From assembly GCA_946059305.1 (NCBI GenBank), contig CAMGMU010000002.1:1-64000 (forward strand): a stretch of DNA of 64,000 nt, read 5' to 3'. This document shows, one piece after another, positions 16,878 to 26,741 of this stretch. The notes below the pieces were generated by a model. The model worked only from the letters and a program-made list of their open reading frames with translations. It was not told the origin of the DNA and did not search any database. Made by a program: the position numbers and the translations under genes. Each line of letters opens with the position of its first letter. Position 1 is the stretch's first letter. The DNA is from an uncultured Bacteroidales bacterium. Its GTDB lineage: Bacteria; Bacteroidota; Bacteroidia; Bacteroidales; Paludibacteraceae.

Positions 16878-18239
16878 ATGAGATTGCATACGTTTTATAG
16901 TGTTATTTTGTGTTGTCTCGTCCTGCCTTGGATGGGGCAAGCGCTTTGTGCGCAAGAAATTCAGGTGCTCTCACTTGACAGCTGTTTGAAGGCGGCACAA
17001 GCGCATAACGCTACCATTCAGTCGTCGAAGTTGGATATTGAGGCGGCTGATTATGTAAGGCGTGAGGTGATGGCGAAGTTCTTCCCCCAGGTGAGCGCTT
17101 CCGGCTTTGCTTTCCATGGGGCTAATCCTCTCATTCGCATCAATATCTTCGATGCTGCCAATCAGATTATCACTAATGCCGAGGCAAAAAAATTGATTGA
17201 TCAGATTAAGCAGAATGTGAGCGATCCTAATGCAGAGATTCAACTCATGCCGCATGCTTGGAGCGTAGGTGCAACAGCTTTGCAGCCTATCTTTGCTGGC
17301 GGACGGATTGTGAATGGCTATCGCCTTTCCAAATTGGGTATTGAAGCGGCCGAAAAGCAAGCTGAGATTTCCGAACGCGATGTACTACAGCAGGTGGAAG
17401 AAACCTATTGGATGCTGGCGGGCTTGCAACGTAAGCGGCAGACGGTATTGGGAGCCACTCAACTGCTCGATACGGCTGAATATTTGGTCAGTGCTTCGCT
17501 GGATGCAGGGCTGGTCACGCGCAATGACTTGATGAAAGTGCAGCTCAAGCGAGATGAATTGGTTTTGCAGCGCTTGCAACTTGAGAATGGTATCCGTCTG
17601 ACTACCAATCTGTTGGCTATTCTTACGGACTTGTCGCTTGATGCCGAACCAACACTTCAACCCTTTCCCGATGAAGAGGAAATTCAAGTGCCCATACTCG
17701 TGGATACCTTTCGAGTGGATGGACGCCCCGAGGCAGAACTGCTTGCTATGCAAGTGCTTGCGGCTAAGTACCAGAAGGCCATCGCTGTGGGTGAGGTTTT
17801 GCCTTCGATTGCCTTAGGTGCAAATGCAGGAATGGCCAATCTGTTTGACAAATCTCGCTCTAACGTTATCGGTTTCCTCACTGTGCAGATTCCGCTTTCG
17901 GCTTGGGGGGAGCAAGCATATAAAATCAAAGAACATAATGTACGAATCCGACAGGCTGAGATGCAGCAGAAAGATCTCAAGCAGAAGATGGAACTGCAGA
18001 ACGAGCAGGTATATTGTCAACTCACCGAAGCGGTGCAGCTTCTGCTCCAATACGAAAAATCGCATCATTTAGCCCAAGATAATTACCGTTTGGCTCGTCT
18101 TAATTTTGAAGCGGGAGCTTCTACCGTAACTGAACTGCTGGAGAGTCAGATGCTTCTTTATCAATCCGAATCAGCTTATTGCGATGCCCTCACCACCTAT
18201 TTCTCGGCCCTTCGCAAGTTCCGTGATCTCAATAAATAA
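16878..18239 (+). CDS. TolC-family outer-membrane efflux protein
   Basis: The 453-residue protein has a signal peptide ending ALCAQ, then two outer-membrane-efflux-protein repeats with long helices. Examples are SLDSCLKAAQAHNATIQSSK near the N-terminus and the second-repeat features GLVTRNDLMKVQLKRDELVL and ARLNFEAGASTVTELLESQ. It should form the trimeric channel of a tripartite pump. I chose the ATG at 16878; an in-frame TTG lies five codons upstream. It is cotranscribed with the adaptor and converges on dnaE, with no pump gene on either side. The 282 bases between its end and dnaE hold nothing I can identify. Confidence 0.9.
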   Translation: MRLHTFYSVILCCLVLPWMGQALCAQEIQVLSLDSCLKAAQAHNATIQSSKLDIEAADYVRREVMAKFFPQVSASGFAFHGANPLIRINIFDAANQIITNAEAKKLIDQIKQNVSDPNAEIQLMPHAWSVGATALQPIFAGGRIVNGYRLSKLGIEAAEKQAEISERDVLQQVEETYWMLAGLQRKRQTVLGATQLLDTAEYLVSASLDAGLVTRNDLMKVQLKRDELVLQRLQLENGIRLTTNLLAILTDLSLDAEPTLQPFPDEEEIQVPILVDTFRVDGRPEAELLAMQVLAAKYQKAIAVGEVLPSIALGANAGMANLFDKSRSNVIGFLTVQIPLSAWGEQAYKIKEHNVRIRQAEMQQKDLKQKMELQNEQVYCQLTEAVQLLLQYEKSHHLAQDNYRLARLNFEAGASTVTELLESQMLLYQSESAYCDALTTYFSALRKFRDLNK

Positions 18240-18521
18240 TGGTGGGTTGGGGCACCTACAAAGCCTTGTGTTAGTAAATTGTAAAAATATAAGCATTGCT
18301 GACTCTATCGCATACCGTTTTATTCCGAGTCGTTGATTACGCACTTTCCAATCTGTTACCACAAGACCATTTTGTACGTCCGTCTTCGTAGATGGAAAGA
18401 TGCTACATGTAAGATTGTGGCAAAGCTACGGAGCAAAAAGAGCGATTTTCGACCATATGTTGTAATACAGAAAGTAGGAGGCCTGCTTTTGTGGACAGAC
18501 TGAAGTCTTTAAGCACACCCA

Positions 18522-21500
18522 TTAGCGCATGCTGACGGAGAAGCGTAGGATATTCTGATCACGCATGTTGCGTAGCCAATTGTAGAGGGCGGGGGTGATG
18601 TTGACCTGATACTGTTGGCTGGTGAAATGCACGATATTCTTTCCCATTGAGTCAAATAGTAAGAATTTCAGTCTCGCTTGTGGCCAACGGATTTTGCCTC
18701 GGTTGATTCCTTTACTGTCCTTCAAGATATGCTGGTATTCCGCTGCTTGATCATCGAGTATCTGCTTCAGCATTTCGTTGAATGCTCCATCAATATTGTT
18801 CACCGGCATTTGGATGACCAGGGCTTCCACCATCTGTTCCTGCACATCTGGCAAAGGCATTACAGCCTGTAAGTGGAGCTGATACGACGCATCCTTATAT
18901 GGACGAGGTTTGAAGTAAGGACGCCCCATTCCGCGCTGCTGAATCTCACCCGAGAGCATGACGTAGGCATCTTTAATCAAAAGCGGACTGAGGTTGACGT
19001 AATCGTCGTCAAACAGGCGGAACTCATACGCACCATAATAGTCTTCCAGCGTGTAGATACCAAAGGGTTTATCGCCCTTTCCCATGCGGATTTCTACTTT
19101 GGTGATGATTCCTCCCATACGCAGACGAACGCCCTCATGCGTGGCAATCCACTCTTCAGGATTGGGCTCATCTTCGGTAGGTACATACGTGCGAAGCTTG
19201 CTCTTGGTGGGATCGGTTTTGTTTTCGTAATTATCTTTCCATTTGTCGAAATAGCGCAATTCTTCGGTTGTGATATTCCCCAATTCACGAATTTCAAACT
19301 CGTAATCATCGAGCGGATGTGCGGAGAGATAAATGCCAATCATTTCCTTCTCTTTGTTCAGGCGCTCGATACTACTCATTCGCTGACAGCGAGGCAATTC
19401 CGGCTTCTGAATTTCTACCTCAATCCCCATATCTCCGAAGAGAGAGGTCTGCAGATTAGCCTTATCCGATTGGTATCGGTTTCCGTATTTTACGATGGTA
19501 TCCAGCACCTGTTCGCCTTGCAAATTGAAAGAGAGGAGTTGCTCGCGGTAGAATTCTGGGAAGCAATCAAACGCGCCGGAAGTAGCCATACACTCGATCA
19601 CTTTCTTATTGCACGAGGAGAGCGGAATGCGCTCTACGAAATCGAAGATGCTCTTATATGGGCCTCCCTTCTTTCGTTCGCTGAGAATGACTTCCACCGC
19701 CCCTTCTCCTACACCTTTTATACCGCCCAAACCAAAGCGTATAGCTCCATCGGAAGAAACGGTAAACGTGAGCTCTGACTCGTTGATAGACGGCTCCAGC
19801 ACCTTGATTCCCATTGCGCGGCACTCTTCCATGAGCTTGGTGACTTTGCCTATATCATCCTTGGCTATGGTGAGGTTGGCAGCCATGTACTCAGAAGGGT
19901 AGTGAGCCTTGAGGTAGCCCGTTTGATAAGCCACCCATGCATAGCAGGTAGCGTGCGATTTATTGAACGCATACGAAGCGAATTTCTCCCAATCGCACCA
20001 TATTTTCTCGAGAATCTCAGGATCATGGCCGTTCTTCCTTCCGCCTTCCATGAACTTTCCCTTGAGTTCTTGCAGGATAGCCATTTGCTTTTTACCCATG
20101 GCCTTTCTGAGTTTATCTGACTCGCCTCGGGTAAAGTCCGCCAAAAGGCGTGACAGAAGCATCACCTGTTCTTGATAGACCGTAATACCATACGTGTCCT
20201 TGAGGTATTTCTCCATCACGGGTAGGTCGTAAGTAATGGGCTCCTGACCATTCTTTCGGCGGATAAACGAGGGAATATAATCCATCGGTCCGGGGCGATA
20301 GAGTGCGTTCATGGCGATGAGGTCAGGTAGCACAGTAGGTTTGAGCTCGCGCAGGTACTTCTGCATGCCGGGCGACTCAAATTGGAAGGTGGCAATGGTT
20401 TTGCCTTCTGCAAACAATTTGTAGGTGAGCTCATCGTCGATGGGAATATGGTCAATGTCAACCTCTAGTCCATTGTGCGTCTTGCGGATGTTGGATAGTG
20501 TTTCTTTGATAATGGTGAGTGTGATAAGGCCGAGAAAGTCCATTTTGATAAGCCCCACGGATTCGATGACGTGTCCATCATACTCCGTAACCATGATGTC
20601 TTCGCCGCTTTCTCGATCCTTCACGGTGGCCAGTGGAGCGAAATTCGTGAGATCATCGGCGCCAATAATCACACCGCAGGCATGTACGCCCACTTGGCGG
20701 ATGGTGTTTTCCAATTCGCCAGCATACACGAGCATTGTGCGGAGCTTTTCGTCTGTTCCGTGGAGAATACTCTTAAGCTCTTCTACGTACTTATAGCAGT
20801 TGGGCAAATTAATCTTGGGCGTTTTGCCTTTCTCATCTTTGATGTTATCAGGGAAACGATCGGGAATAGCTTCCTTGATTTTATTTACGATTGGTAAGGG
20901 TACTTGCTGCACGCGTCCCACATCAGCGATAGCTGACTTGGCTTGCATAACGCCATATGTGATGATATGCGCCACGTGAGTATGCCCATATTTTTCTGAC
21001 ACCCATTTGAGAATGCGCTCTCGGCCGACATCGTCGAAGTCCACATCGATATCTGGGAGCGAGATACGATCAGGGTTGAGGAAACGTTCGAAAAGGAGGT
21101 CGTAGGGCAGAGGGTCCACATCTGTGATGCGCAGGCAGTATGCCACCACCGATCCGGCAGCCGAACCACGGCCAGGCCCTACAGAAATGCCCATCTCTTC
21201 TCGTGCTGCTCGGATATAGTCTTGCACAATGAGGAAATAGCCGGGGAATCCCATGGTCTTCATGATATGGAGCTCAAACGTAATGCGTTCAATCTGCTCA
21301 TCTGTGAGCGTCTCACCGTAGCGATAATGCGCACCCTCCCATGCCAACTTTGCCAAATAGTCGGCTTCAAGTTTGATGCGATAGAGCTTGTCGTAACCAC
21401 CTAAACGTTGGATTTTTGCCTTTGCATCTTCATCCGATAATACGACTTCCCCTTTTTCGTTGCGCGTAAATTCGTCAAAGAGTTGCTGATGCGTGATTTT

Positions 21501-22739
21501 TTCCCGATAGGATTCTTCCGTACCGAACTCTTGAGGAATAGGAAACTTCGGCATGATGGGATCTGAATCGATATTATACACCTCTACCTTATCAGCTATC
21601 TCCTGCGTGTTGACCAGCACTTCGGGTATATCTGCAAAGATTGCCGCCATCTCCTCGGGCGATTTCAGCCACTCTTGTTTAGTATAGTGCATGCGATTCG
21701 TATCTTGCACGTTTTTGCCGGTAGAAAGACAGATCAGCTGGTCGTGGGCTTCGGCATGCTCTTCTTCTACGAAATGCGCATCGTTGGTGCAAATCACCTT
21801 TACGCCATGCTTGTTTGCCAAGTCTATCAAAATTGGATTCACCTGCTGCTGACGAATATAGACGTTTACGTCGGCATCGGGTTTGTCGGTTTGATGGCGC
21901 TGAATTTCAATATAATAGTCTTCTCCAAAGATGGATTTAAACCATTCAATCGACTCCTCTGCCTGCTCGATTTTCCCCTGCATAATCAGTTGCGGCAACT
22001 CGCCACCTAGGCAAGCTGACGAGCAGATGACGCCCTCATGATACATTGCTAGGAGCTCCTTATCAATTCGCGGACGATGGTAGAAACCCTCAATATAGGA
22101 GAGAGATACCATTTTACAGAGGTTGAAATAACCCGTTTTGTTTTTCGCAAGGAGTATCAAGTGCCATCCGGATGAATCAACAACCTGCTCTTTCCCCTCG
22201 CCATTGGTGATTTTTAGATCTTTCTCTTTGAGCTTTCTATGGCGGCGCGCACAATACGCCTCCACGCCTACGATAGGCTTGAAGGGCACATATGCAGCCG
22301 CTTGGGCTTCGAGCTGCGGCAGTTGCTCCAGCAAGAGTGGCAACTCTTTTTGCGCACGTTTGGCATCTGCAATTTTAGATTGAAAATCCTTACGATCATG
22401 CGCAGTTAGCTCAATGTCTCGCTCCACCAGTTGTCCATCAACCAATACGGACATCTGCATGTGTCCGGCAGCGAGTAAGGCTTCCCATTTGGGCAAATCT
22501 TTAATCTTATCTTCTGCTTTTTTTATAGCCTCCTGGCAATCTTTGACTTTTCCTTTCGGTTTGCCATTGATTTTCTTAGCCGTATCCAAAAATTCTTTGA
22601 TACCATACATGCAGCCATGATCGGTGAGGGCCATAGCGGTCATCCCCGTTCGTTGGCATTTAGCGATGAGGTCGGGAATTTTTGACATTCCATCAAGGAC
22701 GGAATAGTGGGAGTGAACGTGAAGATGCGTGAAATTCAT
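18522..22739 (-). CDS. dnaE: DNA polymerase III subunit alpha
   Basis: The 1405-residue replicative polymerase starts with a PHP domain (HLHVHSHYS at 5-13, LTDHGCMYG at 38-46). The catalytic core has GPGRGSAAGSVVAYCLRITD and PDIDVDFDD, and a C-terminal OB-fold region follows. It copies the chromosome as part of the holoenzyme. It is longer than the roughly 1160 residues of E. coli DnaE. About 95 charged, helical residues (about 58-152) interrupt the PHP domain before KPIVGVEAYCARR. As I recall, other Bacteroidales carry a shorter insert at this place. It is the last gene of the long minus-strand run and starts one base after the CPBP gene ends. Confidence 0.96.
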   Translation of the reverse strand: MNFTHLHVHSHYSVLDGMSKIPDLIAKCQRTGMTAMALTDHGCMYGIKEFLDTAKKINGKPKGKVKDCQEAIKKAEDKIKDLPKWEALLAAGHMQMSVLVDGQLVERDIELTAHDRKDFQSKIADAKRAQKELPLLLEQLPQLEAQAAAYVPFKPIVGVEAYCARRHRKLKEKDLKITNGEGKEQVVDSSGWHLILLAKNKTGYFNLCKMVSLSYIEGFYHRPRIDKELLAMYHEGVICSSACLGGELPQLIMQGKIEQAEESIEWFKSIFGEDYYIEIQRHQTDKPDADVNVYIRQQQVNPILIDLANKHGVKVICTNDAHFVEEEHAEAHDQLICLSTGKNVQDTNRMHYTKQEWLKSPEEMAAIFADIPEVLVNTQEIADKVEVYNIDSDPIMPKFPIPQEFGTEESYREKITHQQLFDEFTRNEKGEVVLSDEDAKAKIQRLGGYDKLYRIKLEADYLAKLAWEGAHYRYGETLTDEQIERITFELHIMKTMGFPGYFLIVQDYIRAAREEMGISVGPGRGSAAGSVVAYCLRITDVDPLPYDLLFERFLNPDRISLPDIDVDFDDVGRERILKWVSEKYGHTHVAHIITYGVMQAKSAIADVGRVQQVPLPIVNKIKEAIPDRFPDNIKDEKGKTPKINLPNCYKYVEELKSILHGTDEKLRTMLVYAGELENTIRQVGVHACGVIIGADDLTNFAPLATVKDRESGEDIMVTEYDGHVIESVGLIKMDFLGLITLTIIKETLSNIRKTHNGLEVDIDHIPIDDELTYKLFAEGKTIATFQFESPGMQKYLRELKPTVLPDLIAMNALYRPGPMDYIPSFIRRKNGQEPITYDLPVMEKYLKDTYGITVYQEQVMLLSRLLADFTRGESDKLRKAMGKKQMAILQELKGKFMEGGRKNGHDPEILEKIWCDWEKFASYAFNKSHATCYAWVAYQTGYLKAHYPSEYMAANLTIAKDDIGKVTKLMEECRAMGIKVLEPSINESELTFTVSSDGAIRFGLGGIKGVGEGAVEVILSERKKGGPYKSIFDFVERIPLSSCNKKVIECMATSGAFDCFPEFYREQLLSFNLQGEQVLDTIVKYGNRYQSDKANLQTSLFGDMGIEVEIQKPELPRCQRMSSIERLNKEKEMIGIYLSAHPLDDYEFEIRELGNITTEELRYFDKWKDNYENKTDPTKSKLRTYVPTEDEPNPEEWIATHEGVRLRMGGIITKVEIRMGKGDKPFGIYTLEDYYGAYEFRLFDDDYVNLSPLLIKDAYVMLSGEIQQRGMGRPYFKPRPYKDASYQLHLQAVMPLPDVQEQMVEALVIQMPVNNIDGAFNEMLKQILDDQAAEYQHILKDSKGINRGKIRWPQARLKFLLFDSMGKNIVHFTSQQYQVNITPALYNWLRNMRDQNILRFSVSMR

Positions 22740-22740
22740 A

Positions 22741-23430
22741 TTACATTATTGGAAACCAAATGAATACAGCTGCGTCCCAGAGTGCGTGAGAGAGGATGAT
22801 GGCGGGCAATCTGTTAGGTAAAAGCCAATAGAGCCCTCCCCATACAGCTCCGCAAACAAGCGCAGCCATGATAAGCATGAAGTTGAATGAGAAGAAGTGC
22901 ACGAGCGTGTAAATCATTACACCTACAAGCATAGCCCAAAAGCGGTTGTCAAGATTTAATCCCATGCATTTGCGAGGTTTACAGGGTATCCAATCAGCCA
23001 GTTTCCGCTGCACGTATGCCCGCCAGAAAATCTCCTCGGCAGGGCCGATAATAAAGAGCAAAGCCAGCGATAAGAGGAAAGGACTGAAGCCGTTTTTCAT
23101 TCCATATATAGAATCCACTTGCGCGCGCGCGAAAGATGGAAACATCCATTGGCTGAGCTTGTCTCCTACCCAAAAGACTCCCCAAAGCGCGATGGCGATA
23201 CCAATGCCGAGGAGCACGTTTCCTACAAAAAAACGCCCTTTCTTTTTGATTTCAAGAGTTTTCCACCATGGCCCTCCCCAGAGGAATGAGGCAAGGGTGA
23301 GGATAAGGGCTGAGGCCGTCATACACGCCCAAAAATTGAGATGGGGTGCTGTCCATGGTGAGAACATGAGCGTCCAAAGCGCAAAGGCGATGAGTATGTT
23401 TCCAAGGAGGGGAATGGCCGTTTTATTCAT
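22741..23430 (-). CDS. CPBP family intramembrane glutamic protease
   Basis: The 229-residue protein has about six to eight membrane segments and the CPBP (Abi/CAAX-like) motifs: EExxxR in GPAEEIFWRAYVQRK, and the His motif ILSHALWDAAVFIW near the end. Members cleave membrane-bound substrates or act in bacteriocin self-protection; the target here is unknown. I chose the ATG at 23430 (MNKTAIPLLGN), four bases after the menA stop. A longer frame would start 28 codons earlier inside menA. Its stop is one base before the dnaE start. Confidence 0.82.
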   Translation of the reverse strand: MNKTAIPLLGNILIAFALWTLMFSPWTAPHLNFWACMTASALILTLASFLWGGPWWKTLEIKKKGRFFVGNVLLGIGIAIALWGVFWVGDKLSQWMFPSFARAQVDSIYGMKNGFSPFLLSLALLFIIGPAEEIFWRAYVQRKLADWIPCKPRKCMGLNLDNRFWAMLVGVMIYTLVHFFSFNFMLIMAALVCGAVWGGLYWLLPNRLPAIILSHALWDAAVFIWFPIM

Positions 23431-23434
23431 GCTG

Positions 23435-24334
23435 TCAGAAGATAAATCGTGATACGATGAGGGTGAACGTGAGGAGCAGTCCGTTGATGAGTTGCAGTTG
23501 TGCAGTGCGCTCATCTAAGTTGTTCATAGCCTGTTCGTCTTTCTCGAAGAGTATAGCCTGTTTGCAACGGTTAATTACGGCCGGATAGAGCGCAAGCACC
23601 AGTGCAGTAGGGTAGGGCATGATGCCTACGCAAGCAAGGACTGTAGTCCATATTATCGGCAGAATGAGTTCGAAGCAGTAGAGGGCGATGGCGTGTTCTT
23701 TACCAAGGAGCATAGCAAAGGTGCGGATACCGGCTCTACGGTCGGTGTGGCAATCACGCGTGTTGTTGGTATGCAAAACGGCGATGGTGATGGAGGCGAA
23801 TGCAGGAACAGCCCAAAGTGCATCGATATACAGTCCCCAATCAAAGGTGGAGCGGAAAACGTTGACTGTATAAGCCGTTCCGATGGCGGGGATAATACCA
23901 TATTCAAGAAGAATGCATAGGTCGCCCATAGCATGCGATTTCATGAACGGATAGCCGATAGTAAACAGTGCGCCCAGTCCGCCAATCAAGAGCAACCAAG
24001 GGCCGGCTATATAACTGATTGCTAAGCCGTTGATCGTTGCAATCACGAGCATAACAATACCAAATATAAGCACTTGTTTGCTGCTCAAAACCCCATCGGT
24101 CAGCGTCTTGCTGCCGAACGTATCAGCAGCATCGATGCCTTTCTTATAATCATACCAATCCGACAGCAAGTTGCCTGCTGCATGGAAAAGTATAATGCCG
24201 AATACGGCCCAGATGACCATTGCCCAATCGACTCCCCAACCGCGCCAAAACAGAAAGGATGCGGTTACCAAAACCGATATGGCCGATACGGGAAATGACC
24301 ATGGACGAGTAGCAAGAAGATATTTCTTGAACAT
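23435..24334 (-). CDS. menA: 1,4-dihydroxy-2-naphthoate polyprenyltransferase
   Basis: The 299-residue UbiA-family membrane protein has two Asp-rich motifs: NLLSDWYDYKKGID (N/D-x3-D-x3-D type) and NTRDCHTDRRAGIRT. The second, with its RDxxTDRxAGxRT form, is typical of MenA. It joins a polyprenyl chain to DHNA in menaquinone synthesis. No other men gene is nearby; the neighbours are a protease and a cysteine peptidase. Confidence 0.88.
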   Translation of the reverse strand: MFKKYLLATRPWSFPVSAISVLVTASFLFWRGWGVDWAMVIWAVFGIILFHAAGNLLSDWYDYKKGIDAADTFGSKTLTDGVLSSKQVLIFGIVMLVIATINGLAISYIAGPWLLLIGGLGALFTIGYPFMKSHAMGDLCILLEYGIIPAIGTAYTVNVFRSTFDWGLYIDALWAVPAFASITIAVLHTNNTRDCHTDRRAGIRTFAMLLGKEHAIALYCFELILPIIWTTVLACVGIMPYPTALVLALYPAVINRCKQAILFEKDEQAMNNLDERTAQLQLINGLLLTFTLIVSRFIF

Positions 24335-24379
24335 AATTACCGTTAGCCTAAAAGATGGATTACTTGTGATTAGTAATGC

Positions 24380-25579
24380 TTATTTGATACCGAGTTTCTT
24401 AAGAATATCCTTCGGTACGGCCGACTTATGAACGGTGATATCGTTGGTCTTATACGCCATATAGGAGCGACTAACGTACCAAATGCCCTTGTAATTGGAC
24501 TTTTGCGTTCCCCAAGAATTCTTTACCATATAGTATCGTTTGCCGTTTTGGTCTTTGGCTATGCCGAAAATCTGCATTCCATGATCGTCTTGCGTTTCCC
24601 AATTATCATATGCTTTCTGACGCATCTCTTGGGTTATTTCCATTTCAGGAAGGGGCTTCTTGGTAAGCTCTTCTCGTCGGTCAGTTTCGCTCATTCCTAG
24701 CCATTTGGCCATATCACTCCCCGTAAGGTCTGCCCCTTGATCGGCATCGGGCATTACACCAATTCCCTTGCGGGTGAATCCCACTTCGCTCACGTCAGCT
24801 CCCCATGCCATCGTATAGCCGCCATCAATGGCAGCATCCATCACGCGCATGAGCTCATCAAGCGGCAGGTTGTATGCTTGATGCATGCGCCAGTTGTCGG
24901 GCACTTCTACCGCAAACGATTTATAAAAAGGATGATGGGTGTAAGACGTGAAAGTGATATAATCATCTTCTTTCAAGCCCAGATACTCCACGAAACTGCG
25001 CGGAGTATATTCTTTGCCTTCATATACAAACGACTCCGGACGCTGACCAATATATGCATCCCAAATGGACTGAAACGCATTTTTCCACACGGGCGATAGT
25101 TTCTTTAATCCACTACTTGTCAATGCGTTAAGGAAAGCGCGAGTCACTTTGTCTACCTCGTTGTGATTAGGCAACGTATCGCCATAGAGAATACCGGGCA
25201 TGGCTTCTTGCGGGCAGAGACCGTAGTTCTCCATACAATAAATCACATCGTAGATATTTCCGCCGGGAGCATAGCTGGTGCCCTCTCCATATTGGCGAAC
25301 GAAATAAGTAGCGCGATCCATCATCGTGTGACTGACTACAAACATCTCGCTCAAGTCAAGTTCGATTCCTTTCATGCGGAGCACTTCGCTCTCCAAAAAG
25401 GCGAGTCCCGAGAAGCACCAGCATGTGCTGCTTCTGTTTTGATTCTTCACGCTTGTTATGGGGTTCGACTTTACGACTTCAAACTTGAAGCCCTCGGTAG
25501 TGTCGGCTTTTTCTGTTTCTTGTGCTTGCGCATGTAATGCGAGAGTGCATGCGGCTGCTAGGAAAAATAGTTTTTTCAT
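24380..25579 (-). CDS. Secreted C1-family cysteine peptidase (PepC/bleomycin hydrolase type)
   Basis: The 399-residue papain-fold protein has a signal peptide (MKKLFFLAAACTLALHAQAQ). The catalytic Cys is in NRSSTCWCFSGLAFLES, the His in DDHGMQIFGIAKD, and the Asn in MVKNSWGT. Order and spacing match the bleomycin hydrolase/PepC branch of C1 peptidases. An exported location suggests breakdown of peptides in the periplasm or outside the cell. It follows prfB after 23 bases. Confidence 0.9.
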   Translation of the reverse strand: MKKLFFLAAACTLALHAQAQETEKADTTEGFKFEVVKSNPITSVKNQNRSSTCWCFSGLAFLESEVLRMKGIELDLSEMFVVSHTMMDRATYFVRQYGEGTSYAPGGNIYDVIYCMENYGLCPQEAMPGILYGDTLPNHNEVDKVTRAFLNALTSSGLKKLSPVWKNAFQSIWDAYIGQRPESFVYEGKEYTPRSFVEYLGLKEDDYITFTSYTHHPFYKSFAVEVPDNWRMHQAYNLPLDELMRVMDAAIDGGYTMAWGADVSEVGFTRKGIGVMPDADQGADLTGSDMAKWLGMSETDRREELTKKPLPEMEITQEMRQKAYDNWETQDDHGMQIFGIAKDQNGKRYYMVKNSWGTQKSNYKGIWYVSRSYMAYKTNDITVHKSAVPKDILKKLGIK

Positions 25580-25602
25580 AATAGTGAATCTTGTATGAGT
25601 TA

Positions 25603-26709
25603 TTAATCTGGGAATTCCATAAGATAAGCTTTAATAAACGCGTCAATGTCGCCATCCATTACTGCATCCACATTGCTGGTTTGGTAATTGGTGCGATGAT
25701 CTTTTACTCTACGATCATCAAATACATACGAGCGAATCTGACTTCCCCATTCGATTTTTTTCTTCCCTGCTTCGATTTTTGCAGAAGCTTGCCGGCGTTT
25801 TTCTAACTCCAATTCATAGAGTTGCGAACGAAGGTGGCGAAGCGCATTCTCGCGGTTCTTAGGTTGGTCACGCGTTTCCGTATTTTCAATAACGATTTCA
25901 TCGTCTAAACCCGTAAGCGGATTCTTGAATTTATAGTGCAATCTTACACCAGACTCCACTTTGTTGACGTTCTGTCCGCCAGCACCAGAGCTTCGGAACG
26001 TATCCCAAGAAAGGCCTGCAGGATTGACTTCAATCTCAATGGTATCATCGATAAGAGGCACTACAAAAACGGAAGAGAAACTGGTCATTCGTTTGCCTTG
26101 CGCGTTATAGGGACTTACTCGTACCAAGCGGTGAACGCCATTCTCCGATTTGAGATAACCATATGCCATCTCGCCCTCTACGTTGAAGGTGACGGTCTTG
26201 ATGCCGGCAGCATCACCTTCCTGAAGATTGGTGATGGTCGTCTTATAACCATGTTTTTCGCAGTAGCGCTGATACATGCGCATGAGTTGCTCTGCCCAAT
26301 CTTGGGCTTCCGTACCACCTGCTCCTGCTACAATCTTAAGCACGGCCGGCATCTGATCTTCTTCATGAGAGAGCATATTTTTCATTTCAAGCGCTTCTAC
26401 TTCACTGAGAGCATGCGAATATGCAGCATCTACTTCGGTTTCCTCTACGATTTCTTCACGGAAATATTCGAGGGCCAATTCGAGTTCTTCTGTGGCTTTT
26501 CTTACGCCTTCGTAACCTTCAATCCACGACTTGATTTGCTTCACTTTGCGCATTTGTTTTTCGGCTTCTTTGGGGTCATCCCAAAAGCCTGGAGCTTGTG
26601 TATGTAGTTCCTCTTCTTCCAGTTGAATGCGCTTTTCGTCGATTTGAAGATATTGCTTTAGTTTGTCTGCACGATCTTGTACGTCTTTAAGTTGTTCGGT
26701 TGTTATCAT
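25603..26709 (-). CDS. prfB: Peptide chain release factor 2
   Basis: The 368-residue factor has the GGQ motif at residues 244-246 (SGAGGQNVNK). The stop-codon reading region is RLVRVSPYNAQGKR, with SPY where E. coli RF2 has SPF; this variant is, to my knowledge, usual in Bacteroidota. It ends translation at UGA and UAA. The autoregulatory +1 frameshift near codon 25 found in most bacteria is absent: the reading frame is open through QYLQID and no CTTTGA occurs there. It is internal to the minus-strand run. Confidence 0.95.
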   Translation of the reverse strand: MITTEQLKDVQDRADKLKQYLQIDEKRIQLEEEELHTQAPGFWDDPKEAEKQMRKVKQIKSWIEGYEGVRKATEELELALEYFREEIVEETEVDAAYSHALSEVEALEMKNMLSHEEDQMPAVLKIVAGAGGTEAQDWAEQLMRMYQRYCEKHGYKTTITNLQEGDAAGIKTVTFNVEGEMAYGYLKSENGVHRLVRVSPYNAQGKRMTSFSSVFVVPLIDDTIEIEVNPAGLSWDTFRSSGAGGQNVNKVESGVRLHYKFKNPLTGLDDEIVIENTETRDQPKNRENALRHLRSQLYELELEKRRQASAKIEAGKKKIEWGSQIRSYVFDDRRVKDHRTNYQTSNVDAVMDGDIDAFIKAYLMEFPD

Positions 26710-26741
26710 ATCGTTGTGATGTCAAATATTTTGGATGAGAA

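Noticed and set aside
18240-18258. GGTGGGTTGGGGCACC as another copy of the AGAACCCACC element
   Set aside because: Only GGTGGGTT matches; the following bases differ and no second arm is found.
18873-19778. 301-residue plus-strand open frame opposite dnaE
   Set aside because: It lies fully inside dnaE, has no motif, and no promoter precedes it.
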